DNA of 64,000 nt, taken from contig NZ_QJJZ01000004.1 of the NCBI RefSeq assembly GCF_003201775.1, positions 216,643 through 280,642 of the forward strand, in the 5' to 3' direction. The notes under the pieces are model-generated. The model saw only the letters and a program-made list of their open reading frames with translations. It was not told where the DNA came from and did not search any database. Shown here piece by piece: positions 9,801-18,561 of this stretch. Origin of the DNA: Arenibacter sp. ARW7G5Y1. GTDB lineage: Bacteria > Bacteroidota > Bacteroidia > Flavobacteriales > Flavobacteriaceae. A program made the translations under genes and the position numbers. Each line of letters begins with the position of its first letter. Positions within the stretch are counted from its first letter, which is position 1.

Positions 9801-11697
9801 CAAATTCACTATCACTTGAGATGTTGAGGCCAGGTACAAGAATTGAAGAAAAGGTGTCATAGATCCCGGCCGGTATTTGTACTTCCAAACTTGCACCACC
9901 GTCAAGATCATAGTCCGTTGCCGGATCTGCTATATTGTTACCTGCAAAGGAGCTGGTAAATAAAATTATACTGGTGGGCGTTGTTACTGTTCCTTCCAGT
10001 AACAGACGTGGAGTAGGGGTACCCGAGTCTTCCCAGTTAACCTCGTTGGGCAATATAAACGAAACAAGAACAGGGGGGTAAGTTGAACAATCTTCACTAT
10101 ATACAGTTTGGGAATCCTTGGACCAACCCGATGGTGATGTTCCTACTGTTGCTGCATCAACTTGTATACATGATAGTGTTGGGTAGTGCCCAGCAGTATT
10201 CAATTCTGTAATGGCAGCGTTATTTCCATTTTTTAAATTCAGTTCGTTTAAAGGAACTCCACCTAAACCTGAATTATAGGCCAGCCGAATTATTTCGATA
10301 TTGGGGGAAGTAGAAAAATCCAAGGTTTCAATTCCAGTATTTTCCCCTTCGAATGTAATGAGACTATTGGGTAAACCATTATTTATTGTGGTTAAATCCA
10401 AGGAGGAAAGGTTTGGATTGTTGCGAACACTAAGTGTTTCTATGTTCGAAAATTTGCTAATGTTCAACTCGGTTAGGGCATTGTCAACAACTGAGAGCCG
10501 TTCCACAGTACTTAATCCGTTACCAGAAGTAGTAATTTCCGTTAAGGATGGGTTGTTTTCAATTTCAATATTTAGTAATTCCGCATTATTGTTGCCCAAA
10601 TTAAATTCAGTGATAGCCGTATTTGTTAGTACAAGATTTTGTAATTCGGTCATCCCAGCTATGTGCTCACCCACGATCAGATCGTTTAAAGCTGAACAAT
10701 TTTCTATAGTTAAATTTGTAATACCCGACTGCCATATTTCTAATTTCTCAAGACTAGGTCTATTGCTTAGGTTATAATTGAACTGTGTTGCAGGGTCGTT
10801 ATCGTTGAAAATACTGGCATATATGGTCAAATCCCTTAAATTGGAATTTGCGGGAGGTAGCACCAGGTTTGTCAGGTCTAAACAATTCCTAATATCCAAT
10901 ATTTCCAAACTGTTGACCGTAGAAAAATCAAGGCTGGTCAATACTGTGTTGTCAATCCTTAGGTTTGCCATATTGCTATTGGTAAAAGTAGCAAACGTAG
11001 TGAGCGAGGGGGCGTTTTCGATTGTTAAATCAGAAATTATCGAATTACTGAAATCTACATAGCTTAAAAGGGGTTTGTTTATTAGGTCAAGTGCCTCTAA
11101 GTTCGAATTTAGGACCACTACAGTTGTGAGGTTATCGTTACTGCTTAATTCGATATCCGAAGTAAGGGTGTTAGTATCACCAAGTACAAAACTACTCAGC
11201 TTTGAATTTGCAGAAACATCTATTGAGGTCAATAGAGAACCGTATATGCTCAAAGACGATAATTCCAGATTTTGTGAAACATCAAGAGAGGTCAATTGTG
11301 TGGGGCCTACCCTTATCCTTTCCAAAGCATCCGCACCATTCACTACCAGAGAGGAAAGATTTGGAATATTGGTGTCAATTTCTTTCAGTAGTTTGTTTTG
11401 ACTAAAATCCAGTTGCACGAGGTTTAAACTTCCCCCATTAATATGTACTTCCTCCAAAAAAATGAAATTTTCAATACCCGATAAGGTTTGTATATCCAAA
11501 TTATTTAAATTAAATACCGTATTGGTGACCTTGGAAGCATCATCGAAACTAATGGCATTGTCTGGAAATGGGTTACTGTCAATGCCCTCTGCTATCAAAT
11601 ACGACTCAAAGGATGGATCTATTGGAAATGTCTGTGAAATAACAAATAAACTGTTAAGGCCTATAAGTAAAGTAAGTAGTTTTCTTTTCATAATCAT
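6880..11697 (-). CDS. Giant surface protein: LRR, Calx-beta, TSP3 repeats, type IX sorting domain
   Basis: A 1605-residue protein. Layout: signal peptide about 1-22 (MKRKLLTLLIGLNSLFVISQ); irregular leucine-rich repeats of the LxxLxLSxNxxL type to about 520; Calx-beta-like domains about 545-1010; calcium-binding thrombospondin type 3 repeats about 1065-1352 (DxDxDGxxDxxDNCP units); a beta-rich linker; and a C-terminal sorting domain about 1525-1605 (IFPNPVKDILNF ... LPKGIYLFKV). The last marks export by the type IX system. I choose the ATG at 11697. A strong ribosome site (AGGAGGTGA) lies 12 bases ahead and overlaps the stop of the upstream gene, which implies coupled translation. It is likely a calcium-stabilised adhesin or binding protein; the ligand is unknown. 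It is followed 4 bp later by an FN3 lipoprotein gene. Confidence 0.9.
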   Translation of the reverse strand: MIMKRKLLTLLIGLNSLFVISQTFPIDPSFESYLIAEGIDSNPFPDNAISFDDASKVTNTVFNLNNLDIQTLSGIENFIFLEEVHINGGSLNLVQLDFSQNKLLKEIDTNIPNLSSLVVNGADALERIRVGPTQLTSLDVSQNLELSSLSIYGSLLTSIDVSANSKLSSFVLGDTNTLTSDIELSSNDNLTTVVVLNSNLEALDLINKPLLSYVDFSNSIISDLTIENAPSLTTFATFTNSNMANLRIDNTVLTSLDFSTVNSLEILDIRNCLDLTNLVLPPANSNLRDLTIYASIFNDNDPATQFNYNLSNRPSLEKLEIWQSGITNLTIENCSALNDLIVGEHIAGMTELQNLVLTNTAITEFNLGNNNAELLNIEIENNPSLTEITTSGNGLSTVERLSVVDNALTELNISKFSNIETLSVRNNPNLSSLDLTTINNGLPNSLITFEGENTGIETLDFSTSPNIEIIRLAYNSGLGGVPLNELNLKNGNNAAITELNTAGHYPTLSCIQVDAATVGTSPSGWSKDSQTVYSEDCSTYPPVLVSFILPNEVNWEDSGTPTPRLLLEGTVTTPTSIILFTSSFAGNNIADPATDYDLDGGASLEVQIPAGIYDTFSSILVPGLNISSDSEFEGNEVVFLEAFSNSRELVNASDGASLDQGSLIYSYTILEDDYRINITAGPNIAENGSNGNFTISIFDDNGNGVINESGRDMAISLLNNGDAIEGVDFTIDGSSIDSFFIANGQGSSIMTVEPIDDNLFEDGEFIDLEITEGEGYNLDPNTGAPFAGISILDNDNHISLSSTQIGLEGGADIGFSILLSDGNGNPAVNDTPFDIEFEVDFLPGIGTDAAVLGTDFIDGIKNNVDKTLYIQPAQESITFEVEVINDTDPENQENFITAITTTNQGLGLVIDNDQATGFINDNDDNQPPPPFEITPLLEGGQMITPTEYNFQENSSQELTVLFDISDPSATDQNFEGYDFQIVSGNGTAIGGDPPTDGSDYYAVNEVVNLTYDFSGFPLLTLGINNDNTIEDAEYYYVDISENETGVFLKDSDINGVVRIRVNIIDDDGTDIDNDGVIDSIDNCPNTSNTDQANLDGDAFGDVCDEDIDGDGYLNTNDAFPMDHAEWSDTDQDGVGDNSDNCVTVANPNQEDADANGIGDVCEGNNDYDNDGIPNDVDNCPNTSNSDQANLDGDAFGDVCDEDIDGDGYPNTNDAFPMDASEWSDTDQDGVGDNSDNCVTVANPNQEDADANGIGDACEGNNDYDNDGIPNDVDNCPNTSNSDQANLDNDSLGDVCDPDIDGDGIDNDQDVFPRDSSESSDNDNDGIGDNADSDDDNDGVPDIDDDCPYVSGTPAENGCLYEITSFDQEALQVIVQSETCEGEENGSFVVTIDNEDYTFTVSLNGNVVGSANYDNAFEQNNLARGSYQVCLTVPELPDYEQCFGIVVSTYERLSVDANAIDATNLKASFIVQGSKNYEALVNDNIYRFQFENTSNKILEIPINKGQNLVSITGGSDCQGIFEDVIIIGNVSIFPNPVKDILNFSGFERDGKAQINVFTLSGSLVKTIHEEIENGDITVQLPDLPKGIYLFKVVSGIEIIEFKIIKE
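7800..8470 (-). repeat. 288-bp tandem repeat encoding TSP3 units
   Basis: The motif tttgcctgatccgaattgg recurs with its GATCCG-type core at 7851, 8139 and (diverged) 8427, exactly 288 bp apart, or 96 residues. The copies at about 7845-8130 and 8133-8420 are nearly identical at DNA level, which points to recent duplication or gene conversion inside the coding region. Confidence 0.85.
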
Positions 11698-11707
11698 TCT
11701 TTTTTTA

Positions 11708-13039
11708 TCACCTCCTATGACTAATTGGTATCTTAAATCCAACATAAACATTGACCATTTGTGGACTATCCGAAATTAGGTTTGATAATAAACTTCCCGA
11801 GCCCACAATAAGAGGGCCCAGTTTTAATCCTGCACCAATGGCCGTTTTACCCAATGGGCTATAACTTATGGGCAGATATGCACTAATTATTCTGGTCTCG
11901 AATCGCGGGGTAAACGTAATTAAGTTAAGTCGATTGTTATTGTAGGGTGCATTCTTCTTTACCACCGTTTGTGTTATATCCAAATTGGCGTAAACCAGGG
12001 GTAAGAGCTTATAATCTATATTGAGTCTTAAGGAGGTTGGTAAAGCAATTCTAACATCTCCCAAGGTACTTGTACTGGAGAAATTGTTGTCTAACGCATC
12101 AACAAAGTCATCCTCTACCTCATCCGCATCTACCGTTCCATTGATGTCGTATTTGGTAAACTCAACATCTTTATAGGTGATAGCTCCCAAATCCTGTAAT
12201 GACATACCTATTTTAACCCTATACTTATTTATGGCCCTTTGATTATCACGTGTATTTGAGGCCATGGATGAAGGTGTTCTATATTCATACACCACGCCTA
12301 GATCCATTCCATAACCGGGCGAATAATTTTTAATATAGTCTTTCGGATCTTGATCTTCGTCATAACTCATGAGATATGAAAAGTCCCCATTAAAATTTAT
12401 TTGATTGTCCGCTGCGGTATAACTTCCGGATAAATTATTGGACGATCCTTGGGCTATCCCACCGCCCAATAGATACTTTAAGGTTATTCCTCCTTTTAAA
12501 TAGTGATTGTAAAAGTCGTCAAATATAACCCTGCCATATGCAAGACCTATTTCTCCCCAACCATGGGTAGTGCCATCCAGGTTATCCTGGTCAACGCTAT
12601 AATCCTCAGTAGGGAAACCATCCAAAATACTTTCCAGGAATTCACCGTTAATGTTGTTGTAATTGTTTACCAATCTAGCCCTGGTCAGTATACCTACACT
12701 GTGTTTTTCGCTAAGGTTAAACATAAAGGAAGGCCCCATAACCTCTAAATTGGCAAGAACCTCGTTGTGGGAACTGGCAAAGGTGTTCAAATCCGTAAAA
12801 TCTGCCCCATCTGCCAATTGGGTTACATTATCAAATGAAAAACCTACATAGTCATTGGCCACGACTGTACTAAACGAGATGAAATTAACATCAATTTGCA
12901 CCCTGGAATCAGCGATGTTGGCGGGATTGGAGGTAACTCCATGGATTCCATTAAAGTTGTCCGTAATATACCCGGTGTAAGATTGACAAACTAAAGAGGA
13001 AGAAAAAAGAATGGAAAACAGGAAGTAAATATTCTTCAT
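11708..13039 (-). CDS. DUF5723-like outer-membrane beta-barrel protein
   Basis: A 443-residue protein starting at MKNIYFLFSILFSSSLVCQS (signal peptide). It continues with YTGYITDNFNGIHGVTSNPANIADSR, the pattern seen at the N-terminus of porin-like Bacteroidota barrel proteins in which the mature protein begins with an asparagine-proline loop. The rest is alternating beta strands with aromatic ends, ending GFKIPISHRR. An upstream in-frame codon exists, but the signal peptide fixes the start at 13039. Its last codons (AGG AGG TGA) double as the ribosome site of the giant type IX-secreted protein gene 10 bp downstream. It may anchor or help export that protein. The family assignment is from general pattern and the exact function is unknown. 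Confidence 0.78.
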   Translation of the reverse strand: MKNIYFLFSILFSSSLVCQSYTGYITDNFNGIHGVTSNPANIADSRVQIDVNFISFSTVVANDYVGFSFDNVTQLADGADFTDLNTFASSHNEVLANLEVMGPSFMFNLSEKHSVGILTRARLVNNYNNINGEFLESILDGFPTEDYSVDQDNLDGTTHGWGEIGLAYGRVIFDDFYNHYLKGGITLKYLLGGGIAQGSSNNLSGSYTAADNQINFNGDFSYLMSYDEDQDPKDYIKNYSPGYGMDLGVVYEYRTPSSMASNTRDNQRAINKYRVKIGMSLQDLGAITYKDVEFTKYDINGTVDADEVEDDFVDALDNNFSSTSTLGDVRIALPTSLRLNIDYKLLPLVYANLDITQTVVKKNAPYNNNRLNLITFTPRFETRIISAYLPISYSPLGKTAIGAGLKLGPLIVGSGSLLSNLISDSPQMVNVYVGFKIPISHRR

Positions 13040-13575
13040 TTGGTATGGTTTAGTAACAGCTGTTTTTGGTTTGGTTTTTTGTTCCATAAACAAGAATGAC
13101 TAAATCCAGATGAACCGAATGTACAATCCTTGGGCTATCGGAAGGATGTAAATTCCACATTGGTAATTGGGTAAAAATTTTGGGGGGAGAATAAATTATA
13201 GGAAAGTTAAAGTTTATCAGTAGACCTTAGCATTCCCTTGACAAATATAATGTCTTAAAAAGTATTGGGAAATACCTACTAGTGGGTATTTTTACGCCAA
13301 TACTGGATAAAGGGAGAATAGGATTGTACAGTTTATTTATTAACCGTATTTCTTACTCGGTAATCCCGATTTGAATGCTCCGACACTTGCCTGCCTTTGT
13401 CGTTTGGGCAGGGCTGTGACGGGGAGGTTTGCCCACACACTTTCTATTAATTGAAAAGGAACTGGGAAGCCGTTAATCGAAATAAAGATGTTATTTTGAC
13501 CAATCATTGGAATATAAAAAAAATAATTATTACATAAAGCGCTCCTATGCTGAGTTGTAATAAACCTTGAGAAAA
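13040..13575. other. Intergenic region with palindromic promoter motif
   Basis: No gene visible. The notable element is AAATACCTACTAGTGGGTAT followed by TTTT at 13270-13293, an inverted repeat (AAATACC ... GGTATTT). An 11-base half, AGTGGGTATTT, recurs in the promoter region of the gene starting at 15768. An imperfect G/C-rich hairpin (GCCTGCC ... GGGCAGG) lies near 13388-13412. Confidence 0.55.
13270..13293. promoter_or_regulatory. Inverted repeat, possible LuxR-type operator (copy 1)
   Basis: AAATACC and GGTATTT flank TACTAGTG. It is about 230 bp upstream of the operon beginning at 13039. See the related site at 15821-15844, next to the LuxR-family gene. Binding by that regulator is inferred. 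Confidence 0.4.
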
Positions 13576-15768
13576 TTATTGACGAACCAAGGATACACTA
13601 CCTACTGTATTAGGGTAATCCGATATACAGGGAACACTCGGTGTCATTTTTATAATCATGGAATACTCTCCTGAACGTACATAAGGGAAGAATTGGATCC
13701 TTGCGGTATGAATGTTTAATGAGATCTGTTGGGTCGATTGAAGGGGAGGTGAGTCAACATCGTCCGCACAGGCGTCTGAAATGTTACTTTCAACAATTAA
13801 ATTAATATTCAATCCATTTTTAAAATGATAACTGTTTTCAATATAAGTGCTCCCACCTTCCAATTCCAAATTAATTTTATTCTCTTCCGTATTGAAAGTA
13901 ATTAGTTCGTTCATAATAATTTGATCATTAGAGCTATTTATAAGCTGTAATTTCCAAACCCCCGAAAGATAGTTTTCAGCATTGCCTTTTAGGGATATTC
14001 TATTATTTTCTTGGTCTACATCATTTACCACAATAAATGAAGAAGTATATTCTTTTTCTTCCTTAGGAGTGAAGGTTACGTTGACCGTCTTTTTACTAAA
14101 GGGAGGAATACTGCCAGCTTTCCAGTCTACAGAGAAGCCCTCCAACATTTCAATATCGGTAACCGTTATCGGATCATTTAGGTTAGGGTTCTCAATTTCC
14201 ACAGGGAGGGTCTCGCTTTCACCAACAGCTACGTGCCCAAAATCCAAATCCCCGGATAAACGGATTTCCAATTTTTTTCCTTTCCCAAAAACTGGCCATT
14301 TATTGTTAGTGTCGTCAAGTGTGTTATCTACTACAACAAACCCATTGTATTCCTTATCATCGGTAGGTTCAAATACTACCTCTACTTCCTGTTTTTTTCC
14401 GGGAGCAATGGTTCCTTTGCTCCAACCATTGATACTGAACTTATCCGTAGGGAGACCTTCAAAACTTATGGCGTTAACTACCAGGTTATCATTTAGATTG
14501 GGGTTCTCAATATCAAAAAATTCGGAGTGCGGTTGGTTCATTGCAACCCCATTATAATTTAAAGAGCCGCTAAATTTTATCTTTGCACCATCTTCATTGG
14601 TGGCAATGGCGGTAATGGCCTTGGCATCAAAAGGGTCGTATTTGTCATTGCTGATTTTCAAGAAGGTATTGAAGGATCCGGCAGCATTTTTTGGAGCAAA
14701 TGCAACTTTAATTTCCTTGCTAAACGTTTCGCTCCCAGCGGCCCCCAGGGTGAAGGGCAAGGGAGTGTTTATTTGAAAATATTGCGCATTGCTATTTACG
14801 GATATAGCGGTAATGGTTATTGGGTCGGTACCCCTATTGAAAATATTTAATACTTCGGTTTTGGTGTCATTGATGTCTACTTCGCCAAAATTCAAGTTTC
14901 CAAGAATGGTTACTTCGGCTGAACGGCTTTGTAATTCTTCCAAGTCCTTTTGTAATTCTGCAGATATACGTTGCAGTTCCTCCAGTTTTGCCTGAATGCC
15001 TGCCGCCTCGGCCACCACGAAGGCAGTACAGCCAATAATACCGGTAGGGCAGGTTAATGCATCGATAAACCCATTTACTTTTTCCAAATCCAGGGCCATT
15101 GCTTGGCCTATTTCTGTATCAGTTGCCTCAAGTAGGCTCTGGGATAGTTCAAAGACCATTGGAGAGCATTTGAAGGCAGCAAGCAATCCCAAAGGAATGG
15201 CCCCTGTGCCTACTGAACCTACCGAGCCTACAGCGAACATAGCTAAACCTTCGGCACAACCAACAACGTCCACCACCAGTTCAATATTGGAGGCAATATC
15301 GCGAATTTCCTCTGTTGTAGTCTTTTTTATTACCTCTCTCTTATTTGTAATAAAATCATCAGTGGAAGAAACTATAAGGTTGGTAACAAAAGATGTCGCA
15401 CCATTTAGCTCTAGGGCCATGTCTACAACTTCGTTGTTCTCTTTAAAATTATAGAGGACCGTGAGTCCCTCATTGTTCCTTTTGGATTTAGGTAATCCAG
15501 TTTGTTCATCAAGCACAATATACTCTTCATAAGCACCGTCTTTGTAGAAAAAACCATCATAATCACCATCTTCGTCCAAATCGCGGACATATAGACGTGC
15601 ATTATTCTTATGTACAAAAGCAAAGGGGAATTGGGAGTTTCCCGTTTCAAAGATTAGTATGTTTTTTAAGGAGTTTTCTTGATCATCAAGCCTATCATCA
15701 ATTCCCGTATCAGGAATACAAGAAAAGATAATGCCAAAAATAACAAGAATGGCGCACAGCTTTTTCAT
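13576..15768 (-). CDS. Lipoprotein with three choice-of-anchor-D (ASPM/SPD-2/Hydin-like) repeats
   Basis: A 730-residue protein starting MKKLCAILVIFGIIFSC, a lipoprotein signal with cysteine at 17. Residues about 20-130 form an unidentified domain. A hydrophobic, glycine-rich segment (AEGLAMFAVGSVGSVGTGAI) is followed by a short coiled coil near 255-285 (LEELQRISAELQKDLEELQ). Three beta-sandwich repeats of the choice-of-anchor-D type cover about 290-600; each opens with a pattern like LNFGEVDIND or LDFGHVAVGE and contains V-x-F-x-P. A C-terminal lipocalin-like or beta domain ends the protein. I reject the upstream in-frame start because it lacks the signal peptide. Its role is probably at the cell surface; no catalytic motif is visible. 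The promoter region carries the LuxR-type motif copy 2. Confidence 0.83.
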   Translation of the reverse strand: MKKLCAILVIFGIIFSCIPDTGIDDRLDDQENSLKNILIFETGNSQFPFAFVHKNNARLYVRDLDEDGDYDGFFYKDGAYEEYIVLDEQTGLPKSKRNNEGLTVLYNFKENNEVVDMALELNGATSFVTNLIVSSTDDFITNKREVIKKTTTEEIRDIASNIELVVDVVGCAEGLAMFAVGSVGSVGTGAIPLGLLAAFKCSPMVFELSQSLLEATDTEIGQAMALDLEKVNGFIDALTCPTGIIGCTAFVVAEAAGIQAKLEELQRISAELQKDLEELQSRSAEVTILGNLNFGEVDINDTKTEVLNIFNRGTDPITITAISVNSNAQYFQINTPLPFTLGAAGSETFSKEIKVAFAPKNAAGSFNTFLKISNDKYDPFDAKAITAIATNEDGAKIKFSGSLNYNGVAMNQPHSEFFDIENPNLNDNLVVNAISFEGLPTDKFSINGWSKGTIAPGKKQEVEVVFEPTDDKEYNGFVVVDNTLDDTNNKWPVFGKGKKLEIRLSGDLDFGHVAVGESETLPVEIENPNLNDPITVTDIEMLEGFSVDWKAGSIPPFSKKTVNVTFTPKEEKEYTSSFIVVNDVDQENNRISLKGNAENYLSGVWKLQLINSSNDQIIMNELITFNTEENKINLELEGGSTYIENSYHFKNGLNINLIVESNISDACADDVDSPPLQSTQQISLNIHTARIQFFPYVRSGEYSMIIKMTPSVPCISDYPNTVGSVSLVRQ

Positions 15769-15820
15769 AATACAGAGAAGGTAACTTGGCCAGCAAGATA
15801 GACCATGTACGTACACAAAA

Positions 15821-15844
15821 AAATACCCACTCCAGGGTATATTT
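15821..15844. promoter_or_regulatory. Inverted repeat, possible LuxR-type operator (copy 2)
   Basis: AAATACCCACTCCAGGGTAT followed by ATTT lies 53-76 bp upstream of the lipoprotein gene starting at 15768, and just downstream of the LuxR gene. It shares AGTGGGTATTT (minus strand) with copy 1 at 13270-13293. Confidence 0.42.
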
Positions 15845-15866
15845 AGTGGGTCAATGGGAGTTTGCC

Positions 15867-16607
15867 CTATTCCAGAATACCATTTTTCTTACAAAACAGG
15901 AGTACATCATCAATAGAATGTGATTTAGCCTTTTTTAAGATGTTTTTCCGATGTGTTTGAACCGTATGTTTACTTATATGCAGATTTTGAGCAATTTGTT
16001 CTGAAGTGAAATCCTTATCCAACATCCTAATGACTTCTTTTTCCCTCTTGGTATAAAAGTCCTTATATAATTGGTAAACTACTTTTTTGAACTTCTTTAG
16101 GTCAAGTTCATTGGCTTGAAAATTCCATTCTACCCTGTCGCTGGTTTCCAAAAATGAGATGTCGGTCAACAATGAAAAATTACTTACCATTCTTCCTTTC
16201 ACATCACGTTCAAAAGCTGAGGATTGCCTTAATATTTTACAATAGTTTCCATCCTTCTTTAGGAACCGAAAAGACAGAAATAGATGAGCCTCTTCGTTCG
16301 AAGTTGGAATCTTTGTTACATGTTCCACAACGCCTTTTGTGATTTTTTTAACGATATCCCTATCGTCAGGATGGGTGTAGGCCACTAAATCTTCAGCATT
16401 GAATTCGGCCAACGTATAGCCAGTTAAACTTTCCAAATTTTTTTCGTAGATCATTCCTTTATCGGCCCAATGTGCCACATACAAACACTGTTTGTTGTTT
16501 AAGGGGAATTTTTTAAAAATTGAATAATCTTTAGGTATATATTTATAATTTTTGACAATATCTCGAATACCCTCTCTGAAGGCCTGCATCTCTATACGAT
16601 CTTTCAT
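15867..16607 (-). CDS. PAS domain-containing LuxR-family transcriptional regulator
   Basis: A 246-residue protein. A PAS fold covers about residues 35-150 (MIYEKNLESLTGYTLAEFNA ... HPDDR ... FRFLKKDGNYCKILRQ). A LuxR/FixJ-type helix-turn-helix sits at about 185-240 (TKREKEVIRMLDKDFTSEQI then AQNLHISKHTVQTHRKNILK). There is no phosphoacceptor receiver domain, so activity is probably set by a ligand or redox cue at the PAS domain, or by abundance. The start codon overlaps the stop of the alpha/beta hydrolase gene by 4 bp (ATGA), so the two are cotranscribed. Candidate targets are the flanking surface-protein genes that share an inverted repeat. Confidence 0.9.
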   Translation of the reverse strand: MKDRIEMQAFREGIRDIVKNYKYIPKDYSIFKKFPLNNKQCLYVAHWADKGMIYEKNLESLTGYTLAEFNAEDLVAYTHPDDRDIVKKITKGVVEHVTKIPTSNEEAHLFLSFRFLKKDGNYCKILRQSSAFERDVKGRMVSNFSLLTDISFLETSDRVEWNFQANELDLKKFKKVVYQLYKDFYTKREKEVIRMLDKDFTSEQIAQNLHISKHTVQTHRKNILKKAKSHSIDDVLLFCKKNGILE

Positions 16608-17395
16608 GATTGTTGAAGACTATTTGCGAATTCAAAAAGAATTTTGTTAAATGCAGCTGGATTTTCAAAATGGGGAGAATGGCCTGATTTTGACACACTG
16701 TGTATCCTGATGTTTTTGTCAATATCCATTACTATATTTTCCATGTATGATTTGTTTATAAGACCATCTAGCTCACCTAGTACAAAAGCAATTGGAAGTT
16801 TTGTCATGGTTAAGATGTCCACTTCATCCAAAAGCTCTCCTTTACCCACGGCTATACCCAAATCATTTCTGAATTTGCCATCGGATTGTCTTATCAAGGA
16901 CTTGATAAGGGTGTTGTCTTCAGCAGAACTTATGAAATTTGCCAAATCGTCAAGTTCCCCATTGTTCAAATTAGCTTGGAACAATAAAGCCATACGTTCG
17001 TCATTGTTAAAGGCCTCATCTATATTCAATGGTTTTTTTAACGGCGGGGTGCCACACAACAAAAGGCCAAGGCAGTTATTTAGTTTTGGTAAAGCTTCAA
17101 TGCAGAAATGCCCTCCCAAGGAATGCCCTACTAAAATATAGTCTTGTTCCTTATTGATTTTTTCCACCAACATCCCTGTAATTTTTGTGATGGAATAGTT
17201 CTTCATTCTTGGAGATTGACCATGCCCTGGTAAAACTATGGTAACCAGGTTAAAATGCCGCAGTTCGGTTGCATTGAGCTGGTGTTGCCAAATCGCTGGG
17301 CTTTGTGAATTGCCGTGGACAAAAATGAGCGTTAATTTAGAGTTATCTCTTGCCTTTTTGGTAAAGGTGCTTAACTTCATATTGGGGGAATTCAT
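16604..17395 (-). CDS. Alpha/beta-hydrolase fold protein
   Basis: A 263-residue serine hydrolase of unknown substrate. The oxyanion-hole motif is FVHGNSQSPAIW (about 26-37). The nucleophile elbow is GHSLGG (about residues 90-95), the acid is probably the aspartate in LGELDGL (about 212), and the histidine is in KSGHSPHFENP (about 240). The full triad is present, so it should be active. No signal peptide is visible, which places it in the cytoplasm. It overlaps the PAS-LuxR gene by 4 bp. The pairing may mean that the hydrolase product or substrate is sensed by the regulator, but that is a guess. Confidence 0.88.
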   Translation of the reverse strand: MNSPNMKLSTFTKKARDNSKLTLIFVHGNSQSPAIWQHQLNATELRHFNLVTIVLPGHGQSPRMKNYSITKITGMLVEKINKEQDYILVGHSLGGHFCIEALPKLNNCLGLLLCGTPPLKKPLNIDEAFNNDERMALLFQANLNNGELDDLANFISSAEDNTLIKSLIRQSDGKFRNDLGIAVGKGELLDEVDILTMTKLPIAFVLGELDGLINKSYMENIVMDIDKNIRIHSVSKSGHSPHFENPAAFNKILFEFANSLQQS

Positions 17396-17569
17396 TATGG
17401 CATGTGCGTTTAAAGATAGCGGAAATTTAACCTAAATAAACTGAAAGGGATCGGTTTACTCCTTGATCGTTCCTTAATATTCGATTAATTACGACATTGC
17501 AGTAATCGGCGGGCTGTGATCTGTTTATATCTTAGGGTTCTTATTACTAATATAAAAGGCTAAAATATA

Positions 17570-17612
17570 AAAGGTGGGATACCTAATTTATGGTACCCCA
17601 CCCTATAATACT
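17570..17612 (-). terminator. Probable terminator of the PorP/SprF gene
   Basis: GGTGGGATACC (from 17572) and GGTACCCCACC form an 11-bp stem with one mismatch around an AT-rich loop. On the minus strand it is followed by a short T-rich stretch. Confidence 0.5.
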
Positions 17613-17638
17613 TTTAAAAAAAAATGTGCTTTATTTAT

Positions 17639-18526
17639 CTATAATTTTAGTTTTAAGAGTAATTCATGGGTGCCATTGCTCAAATTGGCAATGGTATTCT
17701 CTGTAGCGGTTTCATATGCATATCCCAATTGTAGACTATTGCTGGCTTTAAAAATAAAGAAACCGCCAAACCCTTCATCCATACGATATGCCACTCCTGG
17801 CTCTATTTTTTCCCCGAGCATAAAGGCTGCGGTGAAGTCCATTGAAAGGGGGGAAGCATTTACATACCGCGCTAATATGGAAGGCTTGAAGGTAATGTTA
17901 TTGTTTAAAGGTATGTCGTAACCTGCCGTAGCATATACATGTATCTTATCTTCTCCTTGTTTTGCAATTCCATTGTCATTGTCCAAACGGTTTGGAGTGA
18001 GTATTCTGGGAACTGAAAGAGAGGCAAAAAATGATTTTCCTTTTAAATAGGCACCACTGCCTATATTGGGGGTAAAACTACCGCTGATATTCGTTAAGCT
18101 TGGGTCTGATTGAATGCTATAGGTTATAAGTCCATCCGTATTGACCTTATAGGAGTTTAACCCCGCTTTTATTCCCAAAAATAGATGTGTATTTTCATTC
18201 AGTTGCAAATGATAGGAGAAATCCAACGCTACCGAAGTTTGGTTTTCAATGAAGGTTCTATCATTGATGATAGAGATTCCCACTCCTAGATTCTTCCCAA
18301 TTGGAGTTCCAAAGAAAACGGTCTGGGTTTCCGGGCTGCCTTCTACACTTGCCCACTGGCTTCTGATGCCCACTCCAATATCGGTTACCCCATTAGATCC
18401 CGCAAAAGCAGGATTAATGAGGTTCATATTATATCGGTAGAAGGTAAAATTGGGGTCTTGCTGGGCCGTTAATGCACCAAAGGCAAGTAAGGTGGATAAG
18501 ACGAAATATATAGTTTTAAGTTTCAT
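17639..18526 (-). CDS. PorP/SprF-family type IX secretion outer-membrane protein
   Basis: A 295-residue barrel protein with a signal peptide (MKLKTIYFVLSTLLAFGALTAQ). The characteristic PorP/SprF start is QQDPNFTFYRYNMNLINPAFAGSNG, followed by IGVGIRSQW and repeated beta strands to the C-terminal LLLKLKL. In flavobacteria a PorP/SprF gene directly follows a giant adhesin whose C-terminal domain it helps to export or anchor (SprB/SprF is the model). Here the preceding gene (18562-21288) ends in exactly such a domain, separated by 35 bp, so the two form a matched pair. Confidence 0.93.
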   Translation of the reverse strand: MKLKTIYFVLSTLLAFGALTAQQDPNFTFYRYNMNLINPAFAGSNGVTDIGVGIRSQWASVEGSPETQTVFFGTPIGKNLGVGISIINDRTFIENQTSVALDFSYHLQLNENTHLFLGIKAGLNSYKVNTDGLITYSIQSDPSLTNISGSFTPNIGSGAYLKGKSFFASLSVPRILTPNRLDNDNGIAKQGEDKIHVYATAGYDIPLNNNITFKPSILARYVNASPLSMDFTAAFMLGEKIEPGVAYRMDEGFGGFFIFKASNSLQLGYAYETATENTIANLSNGTHELLLKLKL

Positions 18527-18561
18527 TTCAGTATTGAATTTTAATTGGTTAACGATTGGGT

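Noticed and set aside
10301-11401. Three adjacent plus-strand open frames of 94-158 residues
   Set aside because: They are antisense to the leucine-rich repeat region of the giant surface protein and are serine-rich shadow frames of the repeats.
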